Part shown: piece after piece, positions 14,887 through 23,997 of the stretch
How the letters are laid out: each line of letters starts with the position of its first letter
Position numbering within the stretch: position 1 is the stretch's first letter
Assembly (NCBI RefSeq): GCF_050269735.1
Contig: NZ_JBNNIX010000002.1
Span: forward strand, 1 to 64,000
DNA from: Paenisporosarcina sp050269735
GTDB taxonomy: Bacteria; Bacillota; Bacilli; Bacillales_A; Planococcaceae
DNA length: 64,000 bases
Reading direction: 5' to 3'
Notes under the pieces: generated by a model
The model's database searches: none
What the model saw: the letters and a program-made list of their open reading frames with translations, nothing else
Told to the model about the DNA's origin: nothing
Made by a program: the position numbers and the translations under genes

Positions 14887-15366
14887 ATGAAAAAATGGGT
14901 TATTTTTATCAGTGTATTTATTCTTTCTTTAAGTCTTTGTATCAGCTTGTTTGTCTTGTGGAAGGCTGGACAACCATTCAAGAGTGCAAAACAAGATGCT
15001 GAACAAGTGGCAATCAGTGAGAAAAAGTTATCAGAAGTGACGGATTCACAGGTGTACAGTAGTTCAAATACATATATTACTGTACTTGGAAAAGATGAAA
15101 ACGGGGAAGAAAAAGCTGTATTTATCCCTTCATCCCAAAAATTAAAAATTCAAGAAGTGCTAATGAAAGATGGCATTTCTAAAAAAGAAGCAATTAAAGC
15201 TGTAGAAGATGAATTTGAAGTAAAAGAAGTACTTCATTCCAAACTGGGTTGGGAACAAAAGCAAGCTGTTTGGGAAATTACATTTTTAAATGAAAATGAC
15301 AAACTCAATTACGTTTATTTATTTTTCGACAATGGTAAATGGTGGAAACGTATTTTGAACTTGTAA
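14887..15366 (+). CDS. ypmB: YpmB/TseB, membrane-anchored PepSY-like regulator of cell wall growth
   Basis: A 159-residue protein with one N-terminal membrane anchor (residues 5-25) and an extracytoplasmic part with two PepSY-like halves: around SSSNTYITVLGKDENGEEKA with helix VLMKDGISKKEAIKAVEDEF, then WEITFLNENDKLNYVYLFFD. Gene order (ypmA-ypmB-aspB) and length agree with B. subtilis YpmB. In that species the protein is named TseB and affects penicillin-binding protein PBP2A and cell elongation. Only identity and topology are read from the sequence. Confidence 0.85.
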   Translation: MKKWVIFISVFILSLSLCISLFVLWKAGQPFKSAKQDAEQVAISEKKLSEVTDSQVYSSSNTYITVLGKDENGEEKAVFIPSSQKLKIQEVLMKDGISKKEAIKAVEDEFEVKEVLHSKLGWEQKQAVWEITFLNENDKLNYVYLFFDNGKWWKRILNL

Positions 15367-15379
15367 AAGGGGACAATTG

Positions 15380-16585
15380 ATGATGAAACCTCAATTAGCT
15401 AATCGTGTTCAGACATTAACACCGTCAACAACACTTGCTATTACAGCAAAAGCGAAAGAGTTAAAAGAACAAGGTATTGATGTCATTGGACTAGGTGCAG
15501 GCGAGCCTGATTATAATACGCCCCAAAATATTTTAGATGCGGCTCTTAAGTCAATGAATGAAGGGCACACAAAATATACGCCAGCAGGCGGTTTGCCCGC
15601 ATTAAAAAAAGCAATTATTGACAAGTTGGAAAGAGATCAACAAATAAAATATCAAGCTTCGGAAATTTTAATAGGTATCGGTGCAAAACATGTACTTTAT
15701 ACATTGTTCCAAGTGCTGTTGAATGAAAATGATGAAGTCATTATTCCAATTCCATATTGGGTAAGCTACCCTGAACAAGTGAAACTTGCTGGAGGCGTAC
15801 CTGTTTATATTGAAGGTACAGCTGAACAACAATATAAAATCACTGCCAAACAAATTAAAGAAGCAATTTCTGACAAAACTCGTGCCATTATCTTAAATTC
15901 TCCAAGCAATCCAACTGGCATGCTTTATACAAAAAAAGAATTACAAGAAATTGCAGACGTTTGTGAAGAGGCAAACATCTGGATTGTCTCTGATGAAATT
16001 TATGAAAAATTGATTTATGGAAATGCTCAACATATCTCCATTGCCCAACTTTCGGATGATGCAAAAGAGCGTACGATTATTATCAATGGTGTGTCTAAAT
16101 CACATTCTATGACAGGTTGGCGTATAGGTTATGCAGCAGGTAATAAAGAATTAATTACAGCAATGACAGATTTAGCGAGTCATTCTACATCAAACCCTGT
16201 TACTACATCTCAATATGCTGCAATCGAAGCGTATAATGGACCTCAGGACACGGTAGAAGAAATGCGAACTGCATTTGAATCACGTCTGGAAATTATTTTC
16301 CCAAAACTTGCAGCTATTCCAGGCTTCAAAGTATTAAAACCACAAGGAGCATTTTATTTATTACCAGATGTTTCTGAAGCAGCAAAAAATACAGGATATG
16401 ATTCTGTCGATGCATTTGTGGAAGCACTACTGACTGAGGCAAATGTAGCTGTCATTCCAGGTTCTGGTTTTGGAGCTCCATCAACAATTCGATTATCCTA
16501 CGCAACTTCACTCGATTTACTTGAAGAAGCAGTGGCACGTATAGATACATTTGTACGATCAAAATGGCAAGAAGGTTTGCTGTAA
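15380..16585 (+). CDS. aspB: Aspartate aminotransferase (class I, PLP)
   Basis: A protein of about 401 residues converting oxaloacetate and glutamate to aspartate and 2-oxoglutarate. Class I signatures are all present: GLGAGEPDYNTP near residue 36, NSPSNPTG near 173, SDEIYEKL near 203, and the PLP lysine in VSKSHSMTGWRIGYAAG near 238. It is very like B. subtilis AspB along its whole length. AAAGGGG at 15366-15372 points to the ATG at 15380, one codon before a second ATG. It ends 15 bases before asnS, so aspartate supply and Asn-tRNA charging share a transcript. Confidence 0.95.
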   Translation: MMKPQLANRVQTLTPSTTLAITAKAKELKEQGIDVIGLGAGEPDYNTPQNILDAALKSMNEGHTKYTPAGGLPALKKAIIDKLERDQQIKYQASEILIGIGAKHVLYTLFQVLLNENDEVIIPIPYWVSYPEQVKLAGGVPVYIEGTAEQQYKITAKQIKEAISDKTRAIILNSPSNPTGMLYTKKELQEIADVCEEANIWIVSDEIYEKLIYGNAQHISIAQLSDDAKERTIIINGVSKSHSMTGWRIGYAAGNKELITAMTDLASHSTSNPVTTSQYAAIEAYNGPQDTVEEMRTAFESRLEIIFPKLAAIPGFKVLKPQGAFYLLPDVSEAAKNTGYDSVDAFVEALLTEANVAVIPGSGFGAPSTIRLSYATSLDLLEEAVARIDTFVRSKWQEGLL

Positions 16586-16600
16586 TTTCTGGAGGAACTT

Positions 16601-17896
16601 ATGAAAAAAATTATGATTCAAGATATGCCAAAGCACTTAGGCGAAACAGTAAAATTGGGTGCTTGGTTAGCTAACAAACGTTCAAGTGGAAAAATTGCAT
16701 TTTTACAACTTCGCGATGGTTCTGGTTTCGTACAAGGCGTTGTTGTTAAGGCAGATGTGGCTGAAGAACTATTTATCAAAGCAAAATCTATAACTCAGGA
16801 AACTTCAATGTATGTCGTAGGAGAAGTTACGAAAGATGAGCGTTCTTCTTTTGGTTTTGAACTTCAAGTGAAAGATATTGAAATTATTCACGAGGCAGTG
16901 GACTTCCCGATCACACCAAAAGAACATGGAACTGAATTTTTGATGGATAACCGTCATTTATGGTTACGTTCACGTAAACAACATGCCATCATGAAAATCC
17001 GCAATGAAGTCATTCGTGCAACTTATGAATTTTTCAATGAGAATGGATTTGCAAAAGTAGATCCACCAATTTTGACGGGTTCTGCACCTGAAGGAACATC
17101 TGAATTGTTCCAGACAAAATATTTTGATGAAGATGCTTATCTTTCTCAATCAGGTCAACTTTACATGGAAGCGGCTGCGATGGCACTTGGAAAAGTATTT
17201 TCATTCGGTCCAACATTCCGTGCTGAAAAATCAAAAACACGTCGCCATTTAATAGAATTCTGGATGATCGAGCCCGAAATGGCTTTCACTGAATTTGAAG
17301 AAAACCTTGAAGTTCAAGAACAATATGTATCTTACGTTGTTCAATCCGTATTAAAAAACTGTAAGTTGGAATTAGAGCGTCTTGATCGTGATGTAACAAA
17401 ACTTGAGCATATTCAAGCTCCATTCCCACGTATTTCGTATGACGATGCTATTACCTTCTTACATGAAAAAGGGTTTGAAGATATTAAATGGGGCGATGAT
17501 TTCGGAGCTCCACATGAAACAGCTATTGCTGAGCATTATGACAAGCCTGTATTCATTACGCATTATCCGATCGGTATTAAACCATTCTATATGCAACCAC
17601 ACCCAGAACGTGATGATGTCGTTTTATGTGCGGATTTAATTGCACCTGAAGGGTACGGGGAAATCATTGGTGGCTCAGAACGTATTCATGATTACGATTT
17701 ATTGAAACAACGCCTTGCAGAACATGAATTGGATGAAAAAGCATATGCATGGTATCTGGAACTGCGTAAACAAGGTTCAGTACCTCATTCAGGATTTGGT
17801 CTAGGGTTAGAGCGTACAGTAGCTTGGATTAGTGGAGCAGAACACGTTCGTGAAGCAATTCCATTCCCGCGTTTGTTAAACCGTTTATATCCATAA
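16601..17896 (+). CDS. asnS: Asparaginyl-tRNA synthetase
   Basis: A 431-residue class II synthetase that activates asparagine and charges tRNA-Asn. An OB-fold anticodon domain (residues 1-105) is followed by the catalytic core: motif 2 around GPTFRAEKSKTRRHLIEFWM near 203 and motif 3 in GFGLGLERTVAWISG near 398. The C-terminus FPRLLNRLYP is typical of AsnS. GGAGG 8 bases before the ATG supports the start. It lies between aspB and dnaD, as in B. subtilis. No T-box leader is possible in the 15-base gap before it. Confidence 0.95.
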   Translation: MKKIMIQDMPKHLGETVKLGAWLANKRSSGKIAFLQLRDGSGFVQGVVVKADVAEELFIKAKSITQETSMYVVGEVTKDERSSFGFELQVKDIEIIHEAVDFPITPKEHGTEFLMDNRHLWLRSRKQHAIMKIRNEVIRATYEFFNENGFAKVDPPILTGSAPEGTSELFQTKYFDEDAYLSQSGQLYMEAAAMALGKVFSFGPTFRAEKSKTRRHLIEFWMIEPEMAFTEFEENLEVQEQYVSYVVQSVLKNCKLELERLDRDVTKLEHIQAPFPRISYDDAITFLHEKGFEDIKWGDDFGAPHETAIAEHYDKPVFITHYPIGIKPFYMQPHPERDDVVLCADLIAPEGYGEIIGGSERIHDYDLLKQRLAEHELDEKAYAWYLELRKQGSVPHSGFGLGLERTVAWISGAEHVREAIPFPRLLNRLYP

Positions 17897-17898
17897 AC

Positions 17899-17967
17899 AA
17901 GAAAAGTGCAGAAGCCCACGCGAGCTCGACTCTTACGGTGGAGGGTACGAGCTGGGCTTCGGAACTA
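17899..17967 (+). repeat. Imperfect long hairpin between asnS and dnaD
   Basis: GAAGCCC and AGCTCG on the left face CGAGCT and GGGCTTC on the right, enclosing about 19 bases. There is no T run, so it may be an RNA processing or decay signal, or a dispersed repeat. It lies just after the asnS stop. Confidence 0.5.
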
Positions 17968-18050
17968 GACATAATGAAAGTAAAGAATATATCTAAAATT
18001 CGTAAACGAGTTTTTTACTCAATAATTTAAGTACAAAGGAGAGTTCGGGT

Positions 18051-18767
18051 ATGCATCAGCAACAGCCAGATCGGCTCCGTATGTGGACAGAGCAGGGAAA
18101 TGTAACCATTTCCCAGCTCTTTTTTCAACATTACAAAAAATGTGATATCCAGGATGATGAAGCATTATTGATTCTTCATATGATGGCGTTTATCGACAAA
18201 GGAAACCATTTTCCAACACCTGATGATTTGGTAAAACGATCCCATTTCACTTCGGAACAAGTCAGTCGACATATGCAAAGGCTGTTCCAAAAAGGATATT
18301 TATCAATCCAACAAAGATATGATGACAAAGGCGTTCTAATTGAAGCATTTTCATTTCATACCTTGTGGAACCGCATAATTGACATAGTTCTTGAAGAAAA
18401 TGTATCTGAGAAAGAAATGACGCAAAAAGAAAAAGAAGGCGATATTTTCCGTTTATTCGAACAAGAATTCGGACGTTTTCTTTCCCCGATGGAAAGCGAA
18501 ACCATTGCAATGTGGATGGATCAGGATCAGCAATCACCTGAGTTAATTCGGGCAGCACTTAAAGAAGCGGTGCTGGCACAAAAAATGAGCTTGCGTTATA
18601 TCGACCGAATTTTGTTTGAATGGAAAAAGAAGAACGTCAAAACCATGCAGGATGTAGAAAAACAAGCAAGTCAATTCCGCACAGTGCCGGAGAGAACATC
18701 TACACCAATACAATCTCAAAAAACAAATAAAGTTCCATTCTATAATTGGTTAGAAGAGCGAGAGTAG
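18051..18767 (+). CDS. dnaD: DNA replication initiation protein DnaD
   Basis: A 238-residue protein with an N-terminal winged-helix DDBH1 domain (residues 10-110, including FPTPDDLVKRSHFTSEQVSR) and a C-terminal DnaD domain with the DNA-binding motif YIDRILFEWKKKN near residue 185. DnaD acts at the replication origin and restart sites with DnaA, DnaB and DnaI. A GGAGAG site lies 8 bases before the ATG. It is followed by nth after 12 bases, and order asnS-dnaD-nth-ypoC matches B. subtilis. Confidence 0.92.
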   Translation: MHQQQPDRLRMWTEQGNVTISQLFFQHYKKCDIQDDEALLILHMMAFIDKGNHFPTPDDLVKRSHFTSEQVSRHMQRLFQKGYLSIQQRYDDKGVLIEAFSFHTLWNRIIDIVLEENVSEKEMTQKEKEGDIFRLFEQEFGRFLSPMESETIAMWMDQDQQSPELIRAALKEAVLAQKMSLRYIDRILFEWKKKNVKTMQDVEKQASQFRTVPERTSTPIQSQKTNKVPFYNWLEERE

Positions 18768-18779
18768 GGAAGTGAGAAT

Positions 18780-19439
18780 ATGCTAACAAAAAGTCAATGG
18801 GAGTACTGTTTATCGGAAATGGATAGAATGTTCCCGGATGCTCATTGTGAGCTCGTTCACTCCAATCCATTCGAGTTGACAATCGCTACGTTGCTTTCTG
18901 CTCAATGTACGGATGTTCTCGTTAATAAAGTGACTCCGGCTTTGTTCGCAAAGTATCAGACACCTGAAGATTATCTAGCGGTACCTATAGAAGAACTGCA
19001 AGATGATATACGATCAATCGGATTATTCCGTAATAAAGCTAAAAACATTCAAGCTTTGTGTCGGATGCTAATTGAACAATTTAATGGGGAAATACCAGCA
19101 AATCGTGATTTGTTGACGATGCTTCCTGGAGTTGGAAGGAAAACAGCAAATGTTGTTGTATCTGTAGCATTTGATATCCCGGCTTTGGCAGTGGATACAC
19201 ATGTTGAGCGGGTGACAAAGCGTCTCGGACTTTGCCGATGGAAAGATTCGGTTCTGCAAGTTGAAGAGACAATTATGAAAAAGACGCCCATTAACAATTG
19301 GTCACGAACACATCATCAACTTATTTTCTTCGGTCGTTATCATTGCAAAGCCCAAAATCCCCAATGCCCAGTTTGCCCTCTTCTATCTTTATGCCGTGAA
19401 GGGAAAAAACGATTCAACAAAGGGTTGGTAGAGATTTGA
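18780..19439 (+). CDS. nth: Endonuclease III, base excision repair DNA glycosylase
   Basis: A 219-residue enzyme that removes oxidised pyrimidines and cuts the abasic site. The helix-hairpin-helix LPGVGRKTANVV (residues 112-123) carries the catalytic Lys, and VDTHVERV near 139 carries the catalytic Asp. The four iron-sulfur cysteines appear as CKAQNPQCPVCPLLSLC (C-x6-C-x2-C-x5-C). It overlaps the next gene ypoC by 4 bases, so the two are translated together. Confidence 0.95.
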   Translation: MLTKSQWEYCLSEMDRMFPDAHCELVHSNPFELTIATLLSAQCTDVLVNKVTPALFAKYQTPEDYLAVPIEELQDDIRSIGLFRNKAKNIQALCRMLIEQFNGEIPANRDLLTMLPGVGRKTANVVVSVAFDIPALAVDTHVERVTKRLGLCRWKDSVLQVEETIMKKTPINNWSRTHHQLIFFGRYHCKAQNPQCPVCPLLSLCREGKKRFNKGLVEI

Positions 19440-19789
19440 TTCGCTTTGATCCCACACATGCAAAAAAAGAAGACCTTAGTGAATTGTTTAATCAATGGTC
19501 AACACTAAAAGAAACAATACAAGATGCTTTTAAAGTCAAAAATAGTGAAACTCATCAGCAGATGAAAAATGGCATCAAGCTTTATCAAGAGTTACTACTG
19601 CAAGTATCTGAATCCAACAATTTTGACCCTGAAGAATTAAAGTATTACGAAATCCTTCCTTTGAACGGACAGGAGAGATATACGTTTATTGTGATGAACT
19701 CAAATCGCTATAGCGCATTTTGTCAATTAAACGAATTATTTGATGAAACAAATAAGAAAATTGCCCGTTTACGAATAAAAGCCACATAA
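19436..19789 (+). CDS. ypoC: YpoC family protein
   Basis: A 117-residue mostly helical protein starting at TTG 19436, which overlaps the nth stop codon. Its place directly after nth and before the convergent ponA, and its size, fit B. subtilis YpoC. Recognised mainly from gene order. The C-terminus has FDETNKKIARLRIKA. The function is unknown. Confidence 0.7.
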   Translation: MIRFDPTHAKKEDLSELFNQWSTLKETIQDAFKVKNSETHQQMKNGIKLYQELLLQVSESNNFDPEELKYYEILPLNGQERYTFIVMNSNRYSAFCQLNELFDETNKKIARLRIKAT

Positions 19790-19826
19790 AAAGAAGCAGA
19801 TCCTCAATGGACCTGCTTCTTTTTTA
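19788..19826. terminator. Bidirectional terminator between ypoC and ponA
   Basis: AAAAGAAGCAG and CTGCTTCTTTT face each other with A and T runs outside. It serves both the rightward dnaD operon and the leftward recU-ponA operon. Confidence 0.9.
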
Positions 19827-19832
19827 CATTCT

Positions 19833-22559
19833 TTATAGGGTTAAAGAGGAAATTGATTCTGATTTACGAGTTGATACAGTTCTCGTTTTATTCTCATTTC
19901 CTGTCGTGTTTGTTGCACCTTCAGATGAATCATCTCCTCCATCTTCACCGCCATCTTCTGGTGGTGTGGGTTCTTCTTCTGGAGGCGTGGTCTCATCGTC
20001 TTCTGGAGGAGTGGTACCATCATCTCCTGGAGGTGTAGTACCTTCATCATCTGATCCACCTTGACCATTTCCTTGACCATTACCATTACCGTTTCCGTTG
20101 CCGTTTCCTTGACCGTTTCCTTGGCCATTACCTTCACCAGGAGTTTCATCTTCTTCTTGTTCAGGTACTTCAACAGCGTCAATTTCAAGAGTAGTACTAG
20201 TTGGTTCACTTCGTACTCCTTCAGCTATTGCTACTACGGTAAACGTATAGGTACTGCCTGGAGTAATACCAGTGACTATTAAACCTTCCTGGCTAGTGGT
20301 TTGTAGAACGGAAGGACTGCCACCGTCTACTGTAAATGAAACTTCAAATGCAACATCCAAATTATCTTTATCTCGTTTAGGTGCTTTGTGTTTCCAAGAT
20401 AATGTAGCAGATTGATCACCTTCACTATATTCTGCTTTGAAGTTTGATGGAGCATCGACTTCAATTTGTTCGTATTCCTCAGATACTTCTGTAGGTTCTG
20501 ATCCACGAACAAATAATTCTGTTTGTTTTAAATTGTCCGGTGTAAATTCACTTGCAAGTCGAAGAGGGGAAGTGCCTACTTCAACCGTTGCTTCCACGAC
20601 TGAATTTGGTCGTTTAAAGCGTGGTGTGTCTTTACCTTCTGACACATTTGACATAACGTCTTTAAATAACCTTTGAGCGAAAGTACGCTCATTTGAATCG
20701 TCGGTATTAATTGCATTTTTACGTTCTTTATAACCGGTCCAAACGGCGATTGAGTAATTTGTTGTATAACCCGCAAACCAAATATCTGGAGCTGAGCCTT
20801 CCGACAAATTGTAATCTTTAAATTCTTTAGCGGTATAGTTGGTCGTACCTGTTTTACCTGCAACATCCAAGCCTGGGATAATTGCGGCTTTACCAGATGC
20901 GCCTCTACGGTCACTGACGACATCACGAAGCATATCGGTCACCATAAATGCAGTTGAATCTTTCATGGCTGGTTTTGATTTTGGTTTAAATGTTTTCTTT
21001 GTTTCACCATCACGATAGACAATTTCACGAATCGAGAAAGGCTCTGAGAATACACCGGCATTTCCGAATGCGGCATAAGAGGCTGCCAATTTAATCGTGT
21101 TTATTCCAGTAGTTGCTCCAATCGCAGCGGATTCATAATCGAGATAGTCACCAGTAATGCCTAAACTATTTGCAAAATCTCTGCGATCATCACTTTTAAC
21201 TTCTTTAAAAGCTTTAACAGCTGGAATATTTCGAGAGCGATATAATGCTTCGCGCATAGACATAGCTCCCATATACTCGTTATCAAAGTTATAAATTTGT
21301 TGATCCGAATTTGAATAATTCATTTTTTCATCAACAAGAGTGTGACCGGTTGACCAATTTAAATATTCGATCGCTGGACCATAATCCAATATCGGCTTAA
21401 CTGTTGAACCAATTCCTCGTTTAGAGACATCTTGTGCGTAGTTGAACTCAAGGCTTGGACCGTAATCTCGGCCGCCACCTACAGCAACAATGGCACCAGT
21501 TTTCGTATCCAAAACGGTCATACCCGCCTGAATTTCTTTGGTAGGGAAGTTATCCCCAGAAAAAGCTGCTTCAACTGAACCTTGAGCTTGTGGGTCCAGA
21601 GTCGTATAGACTTTTAATCCATCAGCTAAAGAATCACCTTTGCTTTTTGCTGCCAACTCATTTAAAACAATGTCTAAAAATGCAAGATACTTAGTGGAAT
21701 TAGAAGGTTTGCGATTTTCTTCAGCCAGTAAACCTTCAGTAAGTGGAATCGCTTGTGCTTCTTCCATTTCAGCTTTCGTAATTTTCCCATGCTGTTCCAT
21801 TAGGCGCAAAACAATATTGCGACGTTTTTCTGCTGCTTCAGGATTTTTGAAAGGATTAAAGTTGTTCGGACTTTGAGGCATTCCTGCCAACATAGCCATT
21901 TCGTGTAGTTTCAAGTCCTTTAATTCTCTTCCGAAAAAGCTTTCAGATGCTGTCCCGAAACCATAAATATTTCCTGACATTAAGACTTTGTTGAAGTACA
22001 TTTCAAAAATTTCTTCTTTTTCGTATTTCTGCTCAAGCTGATAAGCAAGGTATGCTTCCTGAGCTTTACGTTTCAATGTTTTTTCATTTTGTAAAAATGA
22101 GTTTTTGATTACTTGCTGTGTTAATGTACTAGCCCCTTGTGAACCAAAGCCACTCGTGATGTTAGCAAGTACAGCACCACCAAGACGATAAAAATCGATT
22201 CCATTATGTTTATAGAAACGGACGTCTTCAGTAGCCAATATGGCTGCTTCCATTTCTTTCGGTATATCTTCGTAATTTACATAATCACGGCTTTCAGAAC
22301 CGATAGTTGCAAACACATCACCGTTTATATCATAAAATTCAGATGAAATTGGGTCCTTTAATGATTCTTCATCCAATACTGGTGCAGAGCTGGCGTAAAA
22401 AGCAAAGAGTCCTCCACCAAATAATAGTCCTGCCAATCCGATAATGAAACAAGCAACGATAATACGTTTAAACAAACCTGAAGTGCTTGTTTTTTTCGAT
22501 TTCTTCTGTTTTTCTAATTCTTTTCTTCGTTGTCCACGAGAGTTAGCTTTTTCGCTCAC
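19833..22559 (-). CDS. ponA: Class A penicillin-binding protein PBP1
   Basis: A 908-residue bifunctional cell wall synthase. In order: a Lys/Arg-rich cytoplasmic head, one membrane helix (about 29-52), a GT51 transglycosylase (ATEDVRFYKHNG with the catalytic Glu near 91; QGASTLTQQVIKN), a transpeptidase with STVKP near 384, SRNIPAVK and KTGTT near 570, a fibronectin type III domain (about 700-790), and a low-complexity tail of Gly-Asn/Gln repeats and acidic Pro-rich blocks (about 800-908). The start is GTG at 22559 with GAGGAG upstream. It follows recU by 16 bases, as in B. subtilis. Confidence 0.95.
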   Translation of the reverse strand: MSEKANSRGQRRKELEKQKKSKKTSTSGLFKRIIVACFIIGLAGLLFGGGLFAFYASSAPVLDEESLKDPISSEFYDINGDVFATIGSESRDYVNYEDIPKEMEAAILATEDVRFYKHNGIDFYRLGGAVLANITSGFGSQGASTLTQQVIKNSFLQNEKTLKRKAQEAYLAYQLEQKYEKEEIFEMYFNKVLMSGNIYGFGTASESFFGRELKDLKLHEMAMLAGMPQSPNNFNPFKNPEAAEKRRNIVLRLMEQHGKITKAEMEEAQAIPLTEGLLAEENRKPSNSTKYLAFLDIVLNELAAKSKGDSLADGLKVYTTLDPQAQGSVEAAFSGDNFPTKEIQAGMTVLDTKTGAIVAVGGGRDYGPSLEFNYAQDVSKRGIGSTVKPILDYGPAIEYLNWSTGHTLVDEKMNYSNSDQQIYNFDNEYMGAMSMREALYRSRNIPAVKAFKEVKSDDRRDFANSLGITGDYLDYESAAIGATTGINTIKLAASYAAFGNAGVFSEPFSIREIVYRDGETKKTFKPKSKPAMKDSTAFMVTDMLRDVVSDRRGASGKAAIIPGLDVAGKTGTTNYTAKEFKDYNLSEGSAPDIWFAGYTTNYSIAVWTGYKERKNAINTDDSNERTFAQRLFKDVMSNVSEGKDTPRFKRPNSVVEATVEVGTSPLRLASEFTPDNLKQTELFVRGSEPTEVSEEYEQIEVDAPSNFKAEYSEGDQSATLSWKHKAPKRDKDNLDVAFEVSFTVDGGSPSVLQTTSQEGLIVTGITPGSTYTFTVVAIAEGVRSEPTSTTLEIDAVEVPEQEEDETPGEGNGQGNGQGNGNGNGNGNGQGNGQGGSDDEGTTPPGDDGTTPPEDDETTPPEEEPTPPEDGGEDGGDDSSEGATNTTGNENKTRTVSTRKSESISSLTL

Positions 22560-22575
22560 AAACGTCTCCTCACTT

Positions 22576-23196
22576 TCACTGCTTTACAGATTCCTCTGAA
22601 AGCATCTTTGTTACTCCTCGCAAATAGTCAATAGGGGGATAGGCTCCTGGGACTATTTCAAAGGCATGTTGTTCGAAAAACTCAAACGGTATTGATTTGC
22701 GACCACCTTTACACATATCGTCCCACGCATTCTGAAGGAGACGATATGGTAACACGAAGTATCGATTGAGGGATGAAAAGCGGACGATTAAAAACGTCAG
22801 TCCTTTTTGATCCGTGACCATCCTCATGTGGTCGATCTGATGTGCATGGATGTTCTTTAAAGGGAAGGAAGTTTTATTTTTCGTTTCTTTCGCTTCAAAA
22901 TCCACGTGAATGCCTTGCCATACACCATTAAAGTCAGTAGTTGAAGCAGTACGGTAATAGGCTTCTTTGATGACAGCTGCACTTCGGGAAGGATATTCTA
23001 CTTTTACGACTTGAATTGGTACAGGTTTCTTATGAATAACTGCAGTACCTCTTTGCATATAAAAGTCATTTGTTTCATTAATCTCATCCTCTAAGGTTTT
23101 TCCCCGGTTACTGAAGGTATAATCCTTCTTTGCACGTTTTTCCGAATTTTTTTTTTGTGGCGTATAAATCTTACCATTCGGGTAGTTAATTGCCAT
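22576..23196 (-). CDS. recU: Holliday junction resolvase RecU
   Basis: A 206-residue enzyme that cuts Holliday junctions in recombination and chromosome segregation. The start ATG at 23196 is fixed by the family start MAINYPNGKIYTP and a GAGGTGA site; the longer frame to 23415 is not used. The nuclease core contains FNGVWQGIHVDFEAKETKNK, with the Asp, Glu and Lys of the restriction-endonuclease-like fold. The length equals that of B. subtilis RecU. It is the first gene of the recU-ponA operon. Confidence 0.95.
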   Translation of the reverse strand: MAINYPNGKIYTPQKKNSEKRAKKDYTFSNRGKTLEDEINETNDFYMQRGTAVIHKKPVPIQVVKVEYPSRSAAVIKEAYYRTASTTDFNGVWQGIHVDFEAKETKNKTSFPLKNIHAHQIDHMRMVTDQKGLTFLIVRFSSLNRYFVLPYRLLQNAWDDMCKGGRKSIPFEFFEQHAFEIVPGAYPPIDYLRGVTKMLSEESVKQ

Positions 23197-23378
23197 GCTC
23201 GTCACCTCGCATATCAGTTTATCATAACCACACCATACTAGACGTGAATTGTGTCTTAAGGTTTCATGATTTGTGTGTCGAATTATTGTAAGTATTAGCT
23301 TATTCCTTCTAGTTTTGTCGTTGACAAAGGAAATCATTAAGAAATGGAGAACTTCACTAACAACTGGAGGGATGCAGC

Positions 23379-23564
23379 ATGAAACGAATAGAAGAATTGA
23401 TCGAACAGTTGTCATTACTCGAACATATTTTGGAAGCTCGATTTATACAGGAAAGATCGACACAGACGCAAAGTGTCATTGATAAAGGTCAACAGGTGGG
23501 GAAAGCACTGAAAGAAACGGAACAAATGATAGAATGGAATATCTGTTCGCAAAAAAGTGGTTAA
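23379..23564 (+). CDS. Small helical protein, unknown
   Basis: A 61-residue charged, helical protein (MKRIEELIEQLSLLEHILEA at the start) with a TGGAGGG site 8 bases before the ATG. It lies alone between the divergent recU and yppE. Its stop codon sits within the stem of a terminator. No family is recognised, but the good ribosome site and the terminator support a real gene. Confidence 0.65.
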   Translation: MKRIEELIEQLSLLEHILEARFIQERSTQTQSVIDKGQQVGKALKETEQMIEWNICSQKSG

Positions 23565-23579
23565 AACCACTTTTTTTTG
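23552..23579. terminator. Terminator overlapping the end of the 61-residue gene
   Basis: AAAAAAGTGGTT pairs with AACCACTTTTTT with a 2-base centre, followed by more T. The stop codon of the gene at 23379 lies in the loop region. Confidence 0.85.
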
Positions 23580-23610
23580 TTACTATAACTGTAACAAAGG
23601 GGCTGAGACC

Positions 23611-23997
23611 ATGAAGTTAAACGAACAAACTAAATTGATTTTGAAAGAAAGTCAAAATTGTTTAATTCGTCATCAAGAAATGCGTGACACGGACACATCT
23701 CCGGATTTTTTTTCACAAGTGAAGCCCCATGCAGATCATTGGCACTCTTTCCTGATTGAATGGAGAGAGAATGCCAACTTTTGGATTATCCAACATCGTC
23801 CGAAGTATATGCGAATCCAACAAATAGATGCGGCAATTGAAGCTTTCAATCAATATGTCGTTCAATCATTTTATAAAGAGACTGGAAAAAAGAGATTTGC
23901 ACAATCCATACAATCAACTTGTTACACGTTGCAAACTTTTATACATGCCATAGAGCAAGAAGGTGAAAAGCTTGATCAGGAAACAATCAATAAATGA
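23611..23997 (+). CDS. yppE: YppE family protein (DUF1798)
   Basis: A 128-residue all-helical soluble protein. The pattern of long helices with QVKPHADHWHSFLIEWRENA and WIIQHRPKYMRIQQIDAAIE fits the YppE/DUF1798 four-helix family. The ATG at 23611 follows AAAGGGGC; a frame start at 23557 would lie in the terminator and is rejected. The function is unknown. The gene overlaps the start of mrfA by 26 bases. Identification rests on position and general pattern. Confidence 0.7.
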   Translation: MKLNEQTKLILKESQNCLIRHQEMRDTDTSPDFFSQVKPHADHWHSFLIEWRENANFWIIQHRPKYMRIQQIDAAIEAFNQYVVQSFYKETGKKRFAQSIQSTCYTLQTFIHAIEQEGEKLDQETINK

